The notes under the pieces are model-generated. The model saw only the letters and a list, made by a program, of their open reading frames with translations. It searched no databases and had not been told where the DNA came from. The position numbers were made by a program, and so were the translations under genes. From a virus, in IMG/VR virus record IMGVR_UViG_3300034073_005389, positions 297,491 through 361,490 of that record: a stretch of DNA of 64,000 nt. The stretch is one strand, 5' to 3'. Positions 1 through 7,369 of the stretch are shown in pieces (positions within the stretch are counted from its first letter, which is position 1; every line of letters starts with the position of its first letter).

Positions 1-2
1 CG

Positions 3-590
3 ACTTCAACAAAACTGCCGCCTAAATTTTATTTTAAAGGCTTAAGGCTACATGAATCTATGTGCGGTAAAAATCCGCATGGGAAATCAGTAATGTATCC
101 AACTAAACATTCAGATAAAACTATCGAAAAATTAAAAGAGTCAGGTAAAAAAAGAGTTTGGACTCAGGAACAAAAAATAAAACTTAGTGAAAGTATGAAA
201 AATGCTGTTAAAAAGCATCCGGAATCATACACAAATTCTAATAGAGGAAGGGTTAAACAAATAATATTTGATAATATCAAATTTCATGGTAAATGGGAAG
301 TTGCTTTCTATAAATGGTCAAAAGAAAACAATATTGAGATAAAAAAAAATATTGAAGGATTTAACTATTATTGGAGAGGTAATAGAACATATTTTCCTGA
401 TTTTTATCTTCCAAAATTAGAATTATTTATTGAAATAAAAGGATATGAAACATATCGAGACCAAGCAAAATGGTCTGCATTTCCTAAGAAACTTATAGTA
501 ATTAGAAAAGAACAAATTTTACAAATTAATAAAGGAATATTTCCTGGAATAGAAAGCATTCCTTTAACTAGTCCGACAAACAGGACTTGA
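3..590 (+). CDS. Homing endonuclease-like protein (5' partial)
   Basis: The frame is open to the left edge of the window, so the true start lies upstream; the first internal ATG is at 60. After that ATG comes a basic NUMOD3-like segment (HSDKTIEKLKESGKKR, with a second SESMKN copy). It is followed by a PD-(D/E)xK-like core: FPDFYLP, then FIEIKGY about ten residues later. This order is typical of free-standing phage homing nucleases that cut DNA and spread their own gene. The 3' end overlaps, antiparallel, the 3' exon of the intron-containing tRNA-Met. Strand and context suggest a mobile gene associated with that tRNA. Nuclease class is inferred from motifs only. Confidence 0.7.
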   Translation, partial: TSTKLPPKFYFKGLRLHESMCGKNPHGKSVMYPTKHSDKTIEKLKESGKKRVWTQEQKIKLSESMKNAVKKHPESYTNSNRGRVKQIIFDNIKFHGKWEVAFYKWSKENNIEIKKNIEGFNYYWRGNRTYFPDFYLPKLELFIEIKGYETYRDQAKWSAFPKKLIVIRKEQILQINKGIFPGIESIPLTSPTNRT

Positions 591-883
591 ACCTGTAACC
601 ACGCGATTATGCTTACCACTACGATTTTCATCGCCTTTTTAAAGTTTGTGGTCTGGACTATACCTTCCCTCTCGGGTCTAACGTCTAGTCTCTACACCTT
701 CTCAAATTTATTGAGCTTGGCTCGGGATTAGCATATAAATTTCTTTACTTAGCTTTCCCCGAATTTGTCAGATTCTACCAAGATGTTTCACTTGGCAACC
801 CACGATAGTATATCATGAACATATATTGTTTTTAGATATACAATCTTCGAGTCGCATGCTCTAACCAATTGAGCTATTGTCGG
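572..883 (-). tRNA. tRNA-Met/Ile (CAU) interrupted by a group I intron
   Basis: Joining exon 1 (883-850) to exon 2 (611-572) gives a complete cloverleaf: acceptor CCGACAA/TTGTCGG, D arm GCTC/GAGC, anticodon stem TGCGA/TCGCG with loop CTCATAA, variable loop TGGTT, T stem ACAGG/CCTGT and discriminator A. The anticodon CAT means Met, or Ile if the C is modified to lysidine. Exon 1 ends in U33 and the intron ends in G, as expected for group I splicing. A promoter of the phage class lies just upstream at 928-959. CCA is not encoded. Confidence 0.9.
612..849 (-). other. Group I self-splicing intron in the tRNA anticodon loop
   Basis: This 238 nt insert shows the conserved core elements in order on the minus strand: P (AATTCGGGGAAAGC), Q (AATCCCGAGCCAAGC), R (AGAGACTAGACG) and S (AAGGTATAGTCC). 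It is inserted directly after U33, ends with the expected terminal G and contains no ORF. Self-splicing would restore a perfect anticodon loop. Confidence 0.9.
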
Positions 884-931
884 ATAAACTTTATTTCATC
901 ATCTCGATTTCGACGCTTACCTTGCCCCTCA

Positions 932-959
932 CTTATAGTCGGGCTGGTTGCCCGATGGG
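932..959 (-). promoter_or_regulatory. Phage class A promoter for tRNA-Met
   Basis: Box CCCATCGGGCAAC, 9-nt spacer, -10 TATAAG followed by TGAGGGG. The box with its flanks (GGTTGCCCATCGGGCAACC) is also a perfect palindrome. The intron-containing tRNA starts about 50 nt downstream. Confidence 0.8.
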
Positions 960-971
960 CAACCGCAAGCT

Positions 972-1352
972 TTAGCTATCGATTTGTTGTAGCTTTTCAA
1001 AAAACTTAATCACATTCTCTCTAGACAACTTATATAGATTACCTCCAAAATCTTTGGTATCCATATAATAATTATACTGAACCATATCGGTTATATTCTT
1101 AACCGGTCTATAATCTTTGTCAAGATTAAAAAGAAAACTAAAGTCTGGAGACTTTACTAAATTACGTGTCGTAAGGGCATATATCATACCCTCTCCTTGT
1201 TTTAAAGGAGAAAATTTTTCCACACCCATTAAAGAAACAAGATAATAATCTTGTTGTGCATTTTCTGGATTAGATGAATTATTATAATGAAATTCGGCAG
1301 GAGTCACCCAAGCCACATAATTTTTAAAATGTGTATGACCCAAACATAACAT
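972..1352 (-). CDS. Hypothetical protein, 126 aa
   Basis: Not recognised. Soluble, mixed composition, rich in aromatic residues and Asn, with no signal peptide or membrane segment. The ATG at 1352 has only a weak Shine-Dalgarno (AGAAAGA). It follows the lipoprotein gene by 26 nt and is the last gene before the promoter of the intron-containing tRNA, so it probably ends an operon with the genes at 1379-2355. Confidence 0.75.
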   Translation of the reverse strand: MLCLGHTHFKNYVAWVTPAEFHYNNSSNPENAQQDYYLVSLMGVEKFSPLKQGEGMIYALTTRNLVKSPDFSFLFNLDKDYRPVKNITDMVQYNYYMDTKDFGGNLYKLSRENVIKFFEKLQQIDS

Positions 1353-1378
1353 AAATAAATCTTTCTACTTCATCAAAA

Positions 1379-1675
1379 TCAATAATTTTCTACTTGCTCA
1401 ACAATTTCTAATTCTTGAAAAAATTCCTGCTCTACAGGGCGACCTTGGTCAATTGGTTCAATTCCACAATCTGTAGGAATTGCAATCAGCACAACTTGAT
1501 TATTAATCACTACTTCTTTGTAGTCAACAGGACAGCCCAATTCTTTAGGTAAAGATGATGAAAAATCCTCGGCAGAATCTTGAACAGTATCCTGCTCCAA
1601 CTCCTCTGATTCTGGTAACTCTTGGAAGTTATAACAACCAGTTAATACCAAACAAAGAATAAAAAAATGTCTCAT
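1379..1675 (-). CDS. Predicted small lipoprotein, 98 aa
   Basis: The N-terminus MRHFFILCLVLTGCYN has a short charged start, a hydrophobic core and the lipobox LTGC. The mature protein is very acidic in its first half (ESEELEQD) and has two further cysteines that could pair. It would be exported and lipid-anchored in the host envelope. Phage lipoproteins of this kind can act in superinfection exclusion or lysis, but nothing here decides which. A second predicted lipoprotein lies at 20871-21215. Confidence 0.8.
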   Translation of the reverse strand: MRHFFILCLVLTGCYNFQELPESEELEQDTVQDSAEDFSSSLPKELGCPVDYKEVVINNQVVLIAIPTDCGIEPIDQGRPVEQEFFQELEIVEQVENY

Positions 1676-1705
1676 GACTAAATACCAATTAATTAGTTAA
1701 CTTAA

Positions 1706-2194
1706 CTAATCTCCTTTATTATTTTTTAAAAATTCAGTAGCAGATTTATTAATACGCTCTTCTCTTTTATCTTCTTGCTCTCTATAATGATCTTTACATA
1801 GCGTCATGTACCAACTACCAAGAACTCTATTCTCTCCAGGAACACCACAAGTTTCACAAATATGAAAACTCATATTCTCTGCCATAGAAATGGCTCCAGA
1901 AATATAATCATTGGTGCAGCTAGTGTAAAACCTAAGACCACCAAATTTTTCTTTAACTTGAACCGCAGTAAATAAATCTAACAAACTCTTATTAGTTTTA
2001 TGATCAAAATCTTTATTTACTGGAGAATCTGGATTACTAACTCTCCACTCAATATGTTCAAGATGAGATTCAATTATTGAGCATAGATTATCTATTATCT
2101 TATACCAACCAGAACCACACTCTATGTGTGTTAGATTTTTAAACACTCTAGGATACTTTTCCAGTAAAGTAGAATACCAAACTTCTTTAGTCAT
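1706..2194 (-). CDS. Conserved phage protein with C-terminal Cys pair, 162 aa
   Basis: Contains VQVKEKFGGLRFYT near residue 80, a signature I know from many uncharacterised phage proteins. CETCG follows about 35 residues later, then CKDH, a possible zinc-binding CxxC/CxxH knuckle. The C-terminus is highly charged. The start ATG overlaps the stop of the 54-aa gene upstream (ATGA), which suggests translational coupling. Function unknown. Confidence 0.85.
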   Translation of the reverse strand: MTKEVWYSTLLEKYPRVFKNLTHIECGSGWYKIIDNLCSIIESHLEHIEWRVSNPDSPVNKDFDHKTNKSLLDLFTAVQVKEKFGGLRFYTSCTNDYISGAISMAENMSFHICETCGVPGENRVLGSWYMTLCKDHYREQEDKREERINKSATEFLKNNKGD

Positions 2195-2355
2195 AAAAGC
2201 TCTTCTTTGTGTTCAGTATGAGTATCATCACAATGCTTCTCATGACATTTATGAGAATATTTTGTATGATACCATGTATGAAGTTTCTTAAACCATATTC
2301 CAACAAAAGGAATAAGAGACATAATTAAAAATAATTCATCAGCACAAAAATGCAT
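2191..2355 (-). CDS. Small His/Cys-rich membrane protein, 54 aa
   Basis: The start at 2355 sits behind a good Shine-Dalgarno (AGAGGAG) and the stop overlaps the next gene by 4 nt. Residues about 7-22 (ELFLIMSLIPFVGIWF) can form one membrane helix. The cytoplasmic-like tail is rich in His and Cys (KCHEKHCDDTHTEH) and may bind metal. Function unknown. Confidence 0.65.
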   Translation of the reverse strand: MHFCADELFLIMSLIPFVGIWFKKLHTWYHTKYSHKCHEKHCDDTHTEHKEELL

Positions 2356-2749
2356 ACTGGACTCCTCTTAAGAAATTTGCAACCGAGAATATATCACCTA
2401 CATATATTTTAGATATTAAAAATATATTTATAACTTTGTTAAAGCGGCAAAACTAGTAAGTCTACCACTGTAGTACAGCAACAAAGTTATAAATAATATT
2501 TTAAAGACTACCTTCTAAGTGATAAATCTCTCGACAAAAAATGGGATATATTATAGGGAAGAGTAGTTCTTTTATGATCTAAGAAGATCTGATCAAGTAG
2601 AAGAAAATAATATACAGTAAAATTAATACTATCTCCCAGAGTTTTTGGGAGAAGTTGACTTTCTCTTTAGAACTTCCATCAGGTGGATGGCAGGTAAAAG
2701 TCAATTAATATCCTAATTATTAGGGTTATACTAATATAAGATATTATTA
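2356..2749. other. Intergenic region with inverted repeats, no gene seen
   Basis: No credible ORF here. It contains a 14-bp perfect inverted repeat (2427-2440 with 2480-2493) around a 39-nt loop, and extended by further pairing outside. It also contains a TCTCCCA/TGGGAGA hairpin at 2632-2652 and an outer TTGACTT/AAGTCAA pairing around 2655-2705. The latter two may form the 3' end of the gene at 2750. Confidence 0.6.
2427..2493. repeat. Perfect 14-bp inverted repeat with structured loop
   Basis: Arms TTTATAACTTTGTT and AACAAAGTTATAAA enclose AAAGCGGC...CTACCACTGTAG. The loop contains a second small CTAC/GTAG stem. AAATAT/ATATTT pairs extend the outer helix. Could be a small RNA, a protein-binding site or an old mobile-element end. 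Confidence 0.6.
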
Positions 2750-3265
2750 CTATTTATTTTTAATTCTAGAAGTCTGGACAAACAGATCATTCATGCTCAA
2801 ATAGTAATCATTAACATCCAGCTCATAGTAACCACAATTTTTCAGCATTATGGCTGAGTTTTTCACATCTCCTGCATGAAAAAATGTTAATGCTCCTTTA
2901 CATCTATTTTTAATAACTTTCCAATAATTCCTAGCGCCTTCATGGAAGGAAAGGAAAGATCTAAATCTAGAACTAGCTACTTTGTAGTATGCCCTAGTGG
3001 CATGATTAACATGGGCTCCAATATTTCCTAAATTATAATTATATACTAATTTACCTTTACCATTTTCAAGTGCAATTTGTGACCAAGCCATATTTACAGT
3101 ATTTTTGGACGCTGGCTTATCAAAAACTTCTAAATAAGTTTCTTTTAAAACTTCTTTTAATTTTTCTTCTTGAATAGGTGTTTGGTGTTTTTTTATCTCA
3201 AAATTAGCAGAACATTCTTCAACAGGACCAAATGTTCCAAGTATAATACACAATGATTTTATCAT
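2750..3265 (-). CDS. Exported glucosaminidase/lysozyme-like protein, 171 aa
   Basis: Starts with a signal-peptide-like segment (MIKSLCIILGTFG, cleavage possible near SA-N at 20-21). The central part, WSQIALENGKGK followed by NYNLGNIG, resembles peptidoglycan glucosaminidases and FlgJ-type muramidases, where an AxxxxExG..YN.GNI pattern carries the catalytic Glu. It would attack host peptidoglycan from the periplasm. The short length and divergent motif mean this is a family resemblance, not a firm assignment. Confidence 0.6.
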   Translation of the reverse strand: MIKSLCIILGTFGPVEECSANFEIKKHQTPIQEEKLKEVLKETYLEVFDKPASKNTVNMAWSQIALENGKGKLVYNYNLGNIGAHVNHATRAYYKVASSRFRSFLSFHEGARNYWKVIKNRCKGALTFFHAGDVKNSAIMLKNCGYYELDVNDYYLSMNDLFVQTSRIKNK

Positions 3266-3327
3266 TATATTCTCCTTTTATGTTTGTTATGGTGGGAATA
3301 TAATATATAATTATGAATAGAAAATAG

Positions 3328-3400
3328 CTGAGGAAGAAGGATTCGAACCTTCAACTTACGGATTCAAAGTCCGTCATTCTGCCAATTGAATTATTCCTCA
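3328..3400 (-). tRNA. tRNA-Gln (UUG)
   Basis: Cloverleaf with acceptor TGAGGAA/TTCCTCA, anticodon stem CGGAC..., loop CTTTGAA (anticodon TTG), T loop TTCGAAT and discriminator G. No encoded CCA. Confidence 0.9.
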
Positions 3401-3431
3401 ATGCACTAATTAAATTATTAGTGCAAAAATT

Positions 3432-3551
3432 TTAGTGCAAAACAATCTCTTCATCTGAACTATCAGCTGAATCTTCTAAGGAGATAAGAACTTCTCCATC
3501 TGGATAAATATATGTATACCATCCACGAGGAAATTTATCTTCACTCATCAT
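3432..3551 (-). CDS. Small acidic-tailed protein, 38-39 aa
   Basis: The start chosen is ATGATGAGTG, which overlaps the stop of the acidic gene upstream. The frame upstream of that is only a shadow of the neighbour. It contains GWYTYIYPDGEVLISLED and a Ser/Asp/Glu-rich end. The tight overlap suggests co-translation with the acidic protein at 3541-3753. Function unknown. Confidence 0.55.
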   Translation of the reverse strand: MMSEDKFPRGWYTYIYPDGEVLISLEDSADSSDEEIVLH

Positions 3552-3753
3552 CTTCTTCGTCCTCATCGCTATCAAAATCTTCTTCCTCTTCCTCTTCTTC
3601 ATCATCATCTGATTCAAATTCTACTAACTCACCATCTTCATCTTGCATAAGACCAGTAAGAATAACTATTTGACCATCGTCGTCAGTTGTAAGTTCAAAA
3701 CCATTTGGAAATAGTTCTTCCAATGCTTCTTCTAAATCTTCAAGAGTCATCAT
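3541..3753 (-). CDS. Small protein with highly acidic tail, 70 aa
   Basis: AAGGAG lies just ahead of ATGATG at 3753; the longer frame has no ribosome site. The first half is MMTLEDLEEALEELFPNG-like. The second half is a run of Asp and Glu, nearly 25 of the last 28 residues. Such tails mimic DNA or bind basic proteins, but no family is recognised. Confidence 0.75.
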   Translation of the reverse strand: MMTLEDLEEALEELFPNGFELTTDDDGQIVILTGLMQDEDGELVEFESDDDEEEEEEEDFDSDEDEEDDE

Positions 3754-3860
3754 ATGTATCTCCTTATTATTAAGCACTATTATAACAGTAGTTGTAAGAT
3801 TTTTACTTTTTAAGTAAAAATTTTGGCGCTATGTGATTGAACGTGATCTCACACACAGCA

Positions 3861-3891
3861 ACCTGCTAACTATGGCAAATAGTTAGCAGGT
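3861..3891 (-). terminator. Stem-loop between acidic gene and 3901 gene
   Basis: ACCTGCTAACTA pairs with TAGTTAGCAGGT around a 7-nt loop. A second AAGTAAAAA hairpin with flanking T tracts follows at about 3801-3826. Sits directly upstream of the 3541-3753 gene on the minus strand, so it can terminate or punctuate. Confidence 0.5.
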
Positions 3892-3900
3892 GATTATCAT

Positions 3901-4239
3901 TCACTTCATATGAACGCGAACTACTCCGCCACCGTGACCACGAACCACAGTAAACTGAGTTCCAAGAGAAGTTTGAGCCTTAATATAGCTATGAACCTGC
4001 TTGCTAATTGCTGGGAACAAAGCTGGATCTTTAGAGATTGCAGTAGATACAGTGTAAACCAGCATAGTAGTTGGGATAGCAGAAGCACTATTATCAAATA
4101 CTGCGTGCATAGCGCGCTCAATATCTGTAGCTGGAACCTCATTTCGTGAAACCCAATCAGTTAGTGCCTTAGTATAAGCGGCAACTGAAGCGTTTACGTC
4201 AACTGAACCATCAACACCATGAACTGTGAACTTATCCAT
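3901..4239 (-). CDS. RGxxGG-family small protein, 112 aa
   Basis: One of four related small proteins in this window (with 4316, 49469 and 50578). They share a helical body and a C-terminal RG-x-x-GG motif, here VVRGHGGGVVR. The Gly/Arg turn near the end resembles the wing of a winged-helix fold, so DNA or RNA binding is plausible but unproven. The N-terminus (MDKFTVHGVDGSVD) aligns with the copies at 49469 and 50578. Likely cotranscribed with 4316-4639. Confidence 0.85.
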   Translation of the reverse strand: MDKFTVHGVDGSVDVNASVAAYTKALTDWVSRNEVPATDIERAMHAVFDNSASAIPTTMLVYTVSTAISKDPALFPAISKQVHSYIKAQTSLGTQFTVVRGHGGGVVRVHMK

Positions 4240-4281
4240 TTTTAATTATATCTCCAATTATTATAATACTACTCAAACAAT

Positions 4282-4306
4282 CTAAAATAGAACTATTCTA
4301 TTTTAG
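4282..4306 (-). terminator. AT-rich hairpin between the two RGxxGG genes
   Basis: CTAAAATAG/CTATTTTAG with a short loop lies just after the stop of the 4316 gene on the minus strand. It lacks a long T tract, so it may attenuate or protect rather than fully terminate. Confidence 0.45.
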
Positions 4307-4315
4307 AAAACTAAA

Positions 4316-4639
4316 TCAATCTTCTGATACTGATTCAGAATTTGGGGCTACTTGAACCTCTACCTTTTTAGTGGGCTTCTTACTAGCATTTGGATCAGGC
4401 TTAAGAATACCACCATGAGCGCCACGCCTAACTAGTACACCAGGATATGACTCTAGCAAAAATCGAATTGTTGGATATAGTTGAGGACCAGTCATTCCGA
4501 ATTCTGCACCTAACTCAGCGGCAAGGGCAGTTGCAGGGATTTTATCTCCTGGATTTAGAGCTTCAATTCTCTCAGATGCCTTAACAAAAATTTCACGAAT
4601 CTTATTTAGAGAAGCCTCTACATGATCTACATTATGCAT
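4316..4639 (-). CDS. RGxxGG-family small protein with basic/acidic tail, 107 aa
   Basis: The ATG at 4639 has GGAG eight bases upstream; the GTG nine bases earlier is less likely. The helix-rich body contains IPATALAAELGAEFGM, like the recognition part of a helix-turn-helix, then VLVRRGAHGGILKP, the family motif. The C-terminal tail (KKPTKKVEVQV...ESVSED) is variable. A small nucleic-acid-binding regulator is a reasonable guess. Confidence 0.85.
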   Translation of the reverse strand: MHNVDHVEASLNKIREIFVKASERIEALNPGDKIPATALAAELGAEFGMTGPQLYPTIRFLLESYPGVLVRRGAHGGILKPDPNASKKPTKKVEVQVAPNSESVSED

Positions 4640-4692
4640 TTTATTCACTCCAATTTACTTTGTTACTAACTTGGTACAGGGTACCGCCTCTA

Positions 4693-4720
4693 CTTATAAA
4701 AACCTAGGTTGCCCGATGGG
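4693..4720 (-). promoter_or_regulatory. Class A promoter for 4316/3901 genes
   Basis: Box CCCATCGGGCAAC, spacer CTAGGTTTT (9), -10 TATAAG then TAGAGG. Same self-complementary box variant as at 932-959. Confidence 0.8.
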
Positions 4721-4751
4721 CAACCCATATAATTACTTTATCTACAATAAC

Positions 4752-5078
4752 TCAATTTCGAGTTAAACCATTTTGGCGAATCCAAAGTCGAGCAGCCTTA
4801 ATTGCTCTAGTTGGTGCGTCTTTATAAGATACAATATCTTTCATTACCGCTTCTGAAATATCGTGCATAGTAGCTTCTCTATGCATGGAGATCTTTAGCG
4901 GTTCCTCCAAAAGACGACCAAGAGCAAGTTGTCGTGCTACTGCACGATTAAAACGATCTCTTGGATTTAAGACTGAAAGCTGATAAGTAGCTGTCCCACT
5001 ACTACGGTTCACTTGAATTGCAAGACAACCAACGGGATGACCATTTTCTGAACGAAGATACATAATACGACGTGACAT
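4752..5078 (-). CDS. Hypothetical basic protein, 108 aa
   Basis: Not recognised. Arg-rich, begins MSRRIMYLRSENGHPVGCLA, probably alpha/beta, ends in a basic helix (RAIKAARLWIRQNG). AAGGAG is upstream. The nearest class A box on this strand is at 5888-5915, beyond the convergent amidase, so its mRNA may be antisense to the amidase. Confidence 0.8.
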   Translation of the reverse strand: MSRRIMYLRSENGHPVGCLAIQVNRSSGTATYQLSVLNPRDRFNRAVARQLALGRLLEEPLKISMHREATMHDISEAVMKDIVSYKDAPTRAIKAARLWIRQNGLTRN

Positions 5079-5152
5079 ATTTATTACTCCTTGTTAACTA
5101 AACTTGGTTTAATTAGGTATTGATATTAGACGATTAAGATAAGGATTAAGTT

Positions 5153-5854
5153 ATGAATAGAATAATTATTTGTGGAAAAGATTATAGCCTTGATTGCCCC
5201 ACTTTAACTTGGAAAGATAAAGGCGGATTTAATGCTTATCCTTACAAAAAGTTTAATTTAAGAAACTTAAAATTAGAAGATTTAAAGAAACAATCTTCTT
5301 GTTTTGTATTGCACCATTCAGTTACTTATACTGCGGCTACTTGCCAAGCCGTTTTAGTAAGCAGGGGTTTATCCTGTACTTTTCTAATTGATGATAATGA
5401 CGTAGATGGATATGCTACATTATATCAAACTTTAGATGTAAAAGAAGGTGCTTGGTCACATGGCGAAATGAATAATTTTGGTGCCGGAGTAGAAATTTGT
5501 TATATGCCCCAAGCATGGGAAAATAAAAATTTGTACTCCGAAAGTAATAGAAAAAAATTTAATGTTCCAGAACACTTTGTAGTGGATGATACAGTTCAAG
5601 GAAGAACATTAAAAGTCTTTGCGCCTACTGAAGCTCAAATAAAAACTTTAAAATGTTTAATTAAAACAGTATGTTCTGCTCTTGATATTCCTATGATTTT
5701 TCCTAAAAATCAGGAAGGAAATATTATTAAAAGTATTTTATCAGATCCTAAACAACATAAAGGATTACTGGGTCATTTTAATATTAGTAAACAAAAAAAC
5801 GACCCAGCAGGTTTAGATTTAGATTATCTTGAAAAATTTTTAAATGAAGAATAG
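5153..5854 (+). CDS. N-acetylmuramoyl-L-alanine amidase (endolysin)
   Basis: Amidase_2/PGRP-type zinc amidase that cleaves the bond between MurNAc and the stem peptide. Visible motifs: FVLHHS with the first zinc His at 54-55, a central SHGEMNNFGAGVEI strand, and GHFN at 207-210 followed by K..KNDPAG, the canonical His/Lys/Asp-Pro end of the active site. At 233 residues it is a single catalytic domain without a signal peptide, so release to the wall would need a holin or another route. It is one of few plus-strand genes and is flanked on both sides by minus-strand genes. Confidence 0.9.
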   Translation: MNRIIICGKDYSLDCPTLTWKDKGGFNAYPYKKFNLRNLKLEDLKKQSSCFVLHHSVTYTAATCQAVLVSRGLSCTFLIDDNDVDGYATLYQTLDVKEGAWSHGEMNNFGAGVEICYMPQAWENKNLYSESNRKKFNVPEHFVVDDTVQGRTLKVFAPTEAQIKTLKCLIKTVCSALDIPMIFPKNQEGNIIKSILSDPKQHKGLLGHFNISKQKNDPAGLDLDYLEKFLNEE

Positions 5855-5887
5855 TTTTTTTATTTGGGGTTCGTTGCCTTACCCTCA

Positions 5888-5915
5888 CTTCTAGTGAGGC
5901 GAGATGACCGATGGG
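5888..5915 (-). promoter_or_regulatory. Class A promoter pointing antisense into the amidase gene
   Basis: Box CCCATCGGTCATC, 9-nt spacer, -10 TAGAAG then TGAGGG. Lies between the stop of the RNA ligase and the 3' end of the plus-strand amidase. Its transcript would run through the amidase antisense strand to the 4752 gene. Confidence 0.7.
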
Positions 5916-5934
5916 AACCCCTCCTTGAATCACG

Positions 5935-7014
5935 CTATTTATTTAAATTATAGCCTTCTCCAACTAATTTTAGTTGCATTCTAGAATTTAATTTTGGTTC
6001 AAATCTTTCTTTTGTAGTTTTAACTACAAAACCTTCTCTAATATGCTTGCCGCCTAAGGTAGTCAATCCTTCAGCATAAGGATACATCTGATCTTTGCCA
6101 AGCCATTTCCCACGATACAACTCAGGGACCATATCTAATTGTAGATCGTTAATAATCTCAACAAATTTATCATAATCTAAATATCTTCCTGTTTTACGAT
6201 CCCAGATATCAAAAAATCTAATTCTTGACTGATACTTACCATTTACTGGTGTTGTATCGTACTTAAATCCTTTAACTAGTCCATATAGCTCTCCAAAGAA
6301 AACTAAATTAGGATATCTAGTTAATTTTTCTTCTAGATTATAACGGATAGCAATATCCCACCAAGAATCTCCACCATCTCTTCTTTTATAGAGATTTCTA
6401 GATTTTACCCAGAATTTTTCTCCATCAAAACAATAGGAAGAATTCGCCCCATGTATTTTTTCGTTAATTACTATTTCTTCGTCAGGAAGTAAGCAATTTG
6501 CATACTGTCTCAATCCAGATACATCATAAAATGGAATACTCCATCCTACAGGAGATTTTTCCGTTTTTCCTGGATTAAGTTTTGCTTGCTCAGTATGTTC
6601 TTCTTCATCTTCTTCCATCTTTTTAAGATTAAAGAATTCAACTACTGAATCCCCAACAGAAAAATTATATGGGGCAGGAACCAGCATTCCCTGACTATAA
6701 ATATTTCTAATTTTCTTTGCCTTGATAACTCTGTATTTATCGGGAACAGAACCTAAAGTATATTTAGTGCCAATTACTTTTACTTCTCCTGATTCTGTTT
6801 TTTGAGTAAGTTTTGGGCAAAGAAAATAAAATTGTTGAGTGTCAGGAACGATAGTATCAGTTGGAAAATAAGCCGCTACACTATTTACTTTAAATTCCCC
6901 AGTCTTAATTATTACTGGATAATCTCCAAGTACAGTTGCTATTTCTAAATTATCAGCATTAGGATGCTTTTCTATTTTTTCAATAATTACTACCTGTGGA
7001 TTCCATTCTGACAT
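5935..7014 (-). CDS. RNA ligase, Rnl5 (DraRnl) type
   Basis: ATP-dependent RNA ligase that reseals broken RNA through a lysyl-AMP intermediate. The N-terminal domain (1-120) looks like the OB-fold of Deinococcus Rnl5 (KHPNADNLEIATVLGDYPV; IRNIYSQGMLVP). The C-terminal nucleotidyltransferase domain carries motif I EKIHGAN with the nucleophile Lys186, motif III FFGELYG (239-245), motif IV EGFVVK (327-332) and motif V LKLV (348-351). The 359-residue length fits the family. An AAGGAG site precedes the ATG. With many phage tRNAs nearby, repair of cleaved tRNA is a likely role (inference). Confidence 0.9.
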   Translation of the reverse strand: MSEWNPQVVIIEKIEKHPNADNLEIATVLGDYPVIIKTGEFKVNSVAAYFPTDTIVPDTQQFYFLCPKLTQKTESGEVKVIGTKYTLGSVPDKYRVIKAKKIRNIYSQGMLVPAPYNFSVGDSVVEFFNLKKMEEDEEEHTEQAKLNPGKTEKSPVGWSIPFYDVSGLRQYANCLLPDEEIVINEKIHGANSSYCFDGEKFWVKSRNLYKRRDGGDSWWDIAIRYNLEEKLTRYPNLVFFGELYGLVKGFKYDTTPVNGKYQSRIRFFDIWDRKTGRYLDYDKFVEIINDLQLDMVPELYRGKWLGKDQMYPYAEGLTTLGGKHIREGFVVKTTKERFEPKLNSRMQLKLVGEGYNLNK

Positions 7015-7108
7015 AATAATCTCCTTTAAGACTTAAAACTAAATATGGTCAGAAGAATACTAATACCTAGTATTATTTGTAATTTAAAAAATATTATATC
7101 CATAATTT

Positions 7109-7369
7109 TTACACAAACAAATCTAAACCATATTCAGTCAAGGTAATATACTCATCATATTTAGCTGTGCCACTTTTTAATTTATCTTTAAGATAAATTA
7201 AATGCTTACAAGTCTTGCTACCACGATGAATAAAAGAAGGACAATTACAAGACCACTTTACTCCCCTACCTCCTTCTTTTTTAGATTTGCCTGTCCTGCT
7301 AATTCTATAAGGAATATCTTTATTTTTATTACTAAAACTCCAAACTAAAGCTACAGTTTCTTGATCCAT
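7109..7369 (-). CDS. SWIM-type zinc finger protein, 86 aa
   Basis: Contains WSCNCPSFIHR...KTCKHLIYLK, the CxC...CxH pattern of SWIM zinc fingers, which bind nucleic acid or protein partners. The rest is short and basic. The start overlaps the stop of the radical SAM gene by one base, so the two are probably cotranslated. Confidence 0.8.
   Translation of the reverse strand: MDQETVALVWSFSNKNKDIPYRISRTGKSKKEGGRGVKWSCNCPSFIHRGSKTCKHLIYLKDKLKSGTAKYDEYITLTEYGLDLFV

Noticed and set aside
404-631. Minus-strand frame over the homing nuclease and tRNA exon
   Set aside because: Shadow frame running through a tRNA exon and intron; no ribosome site.
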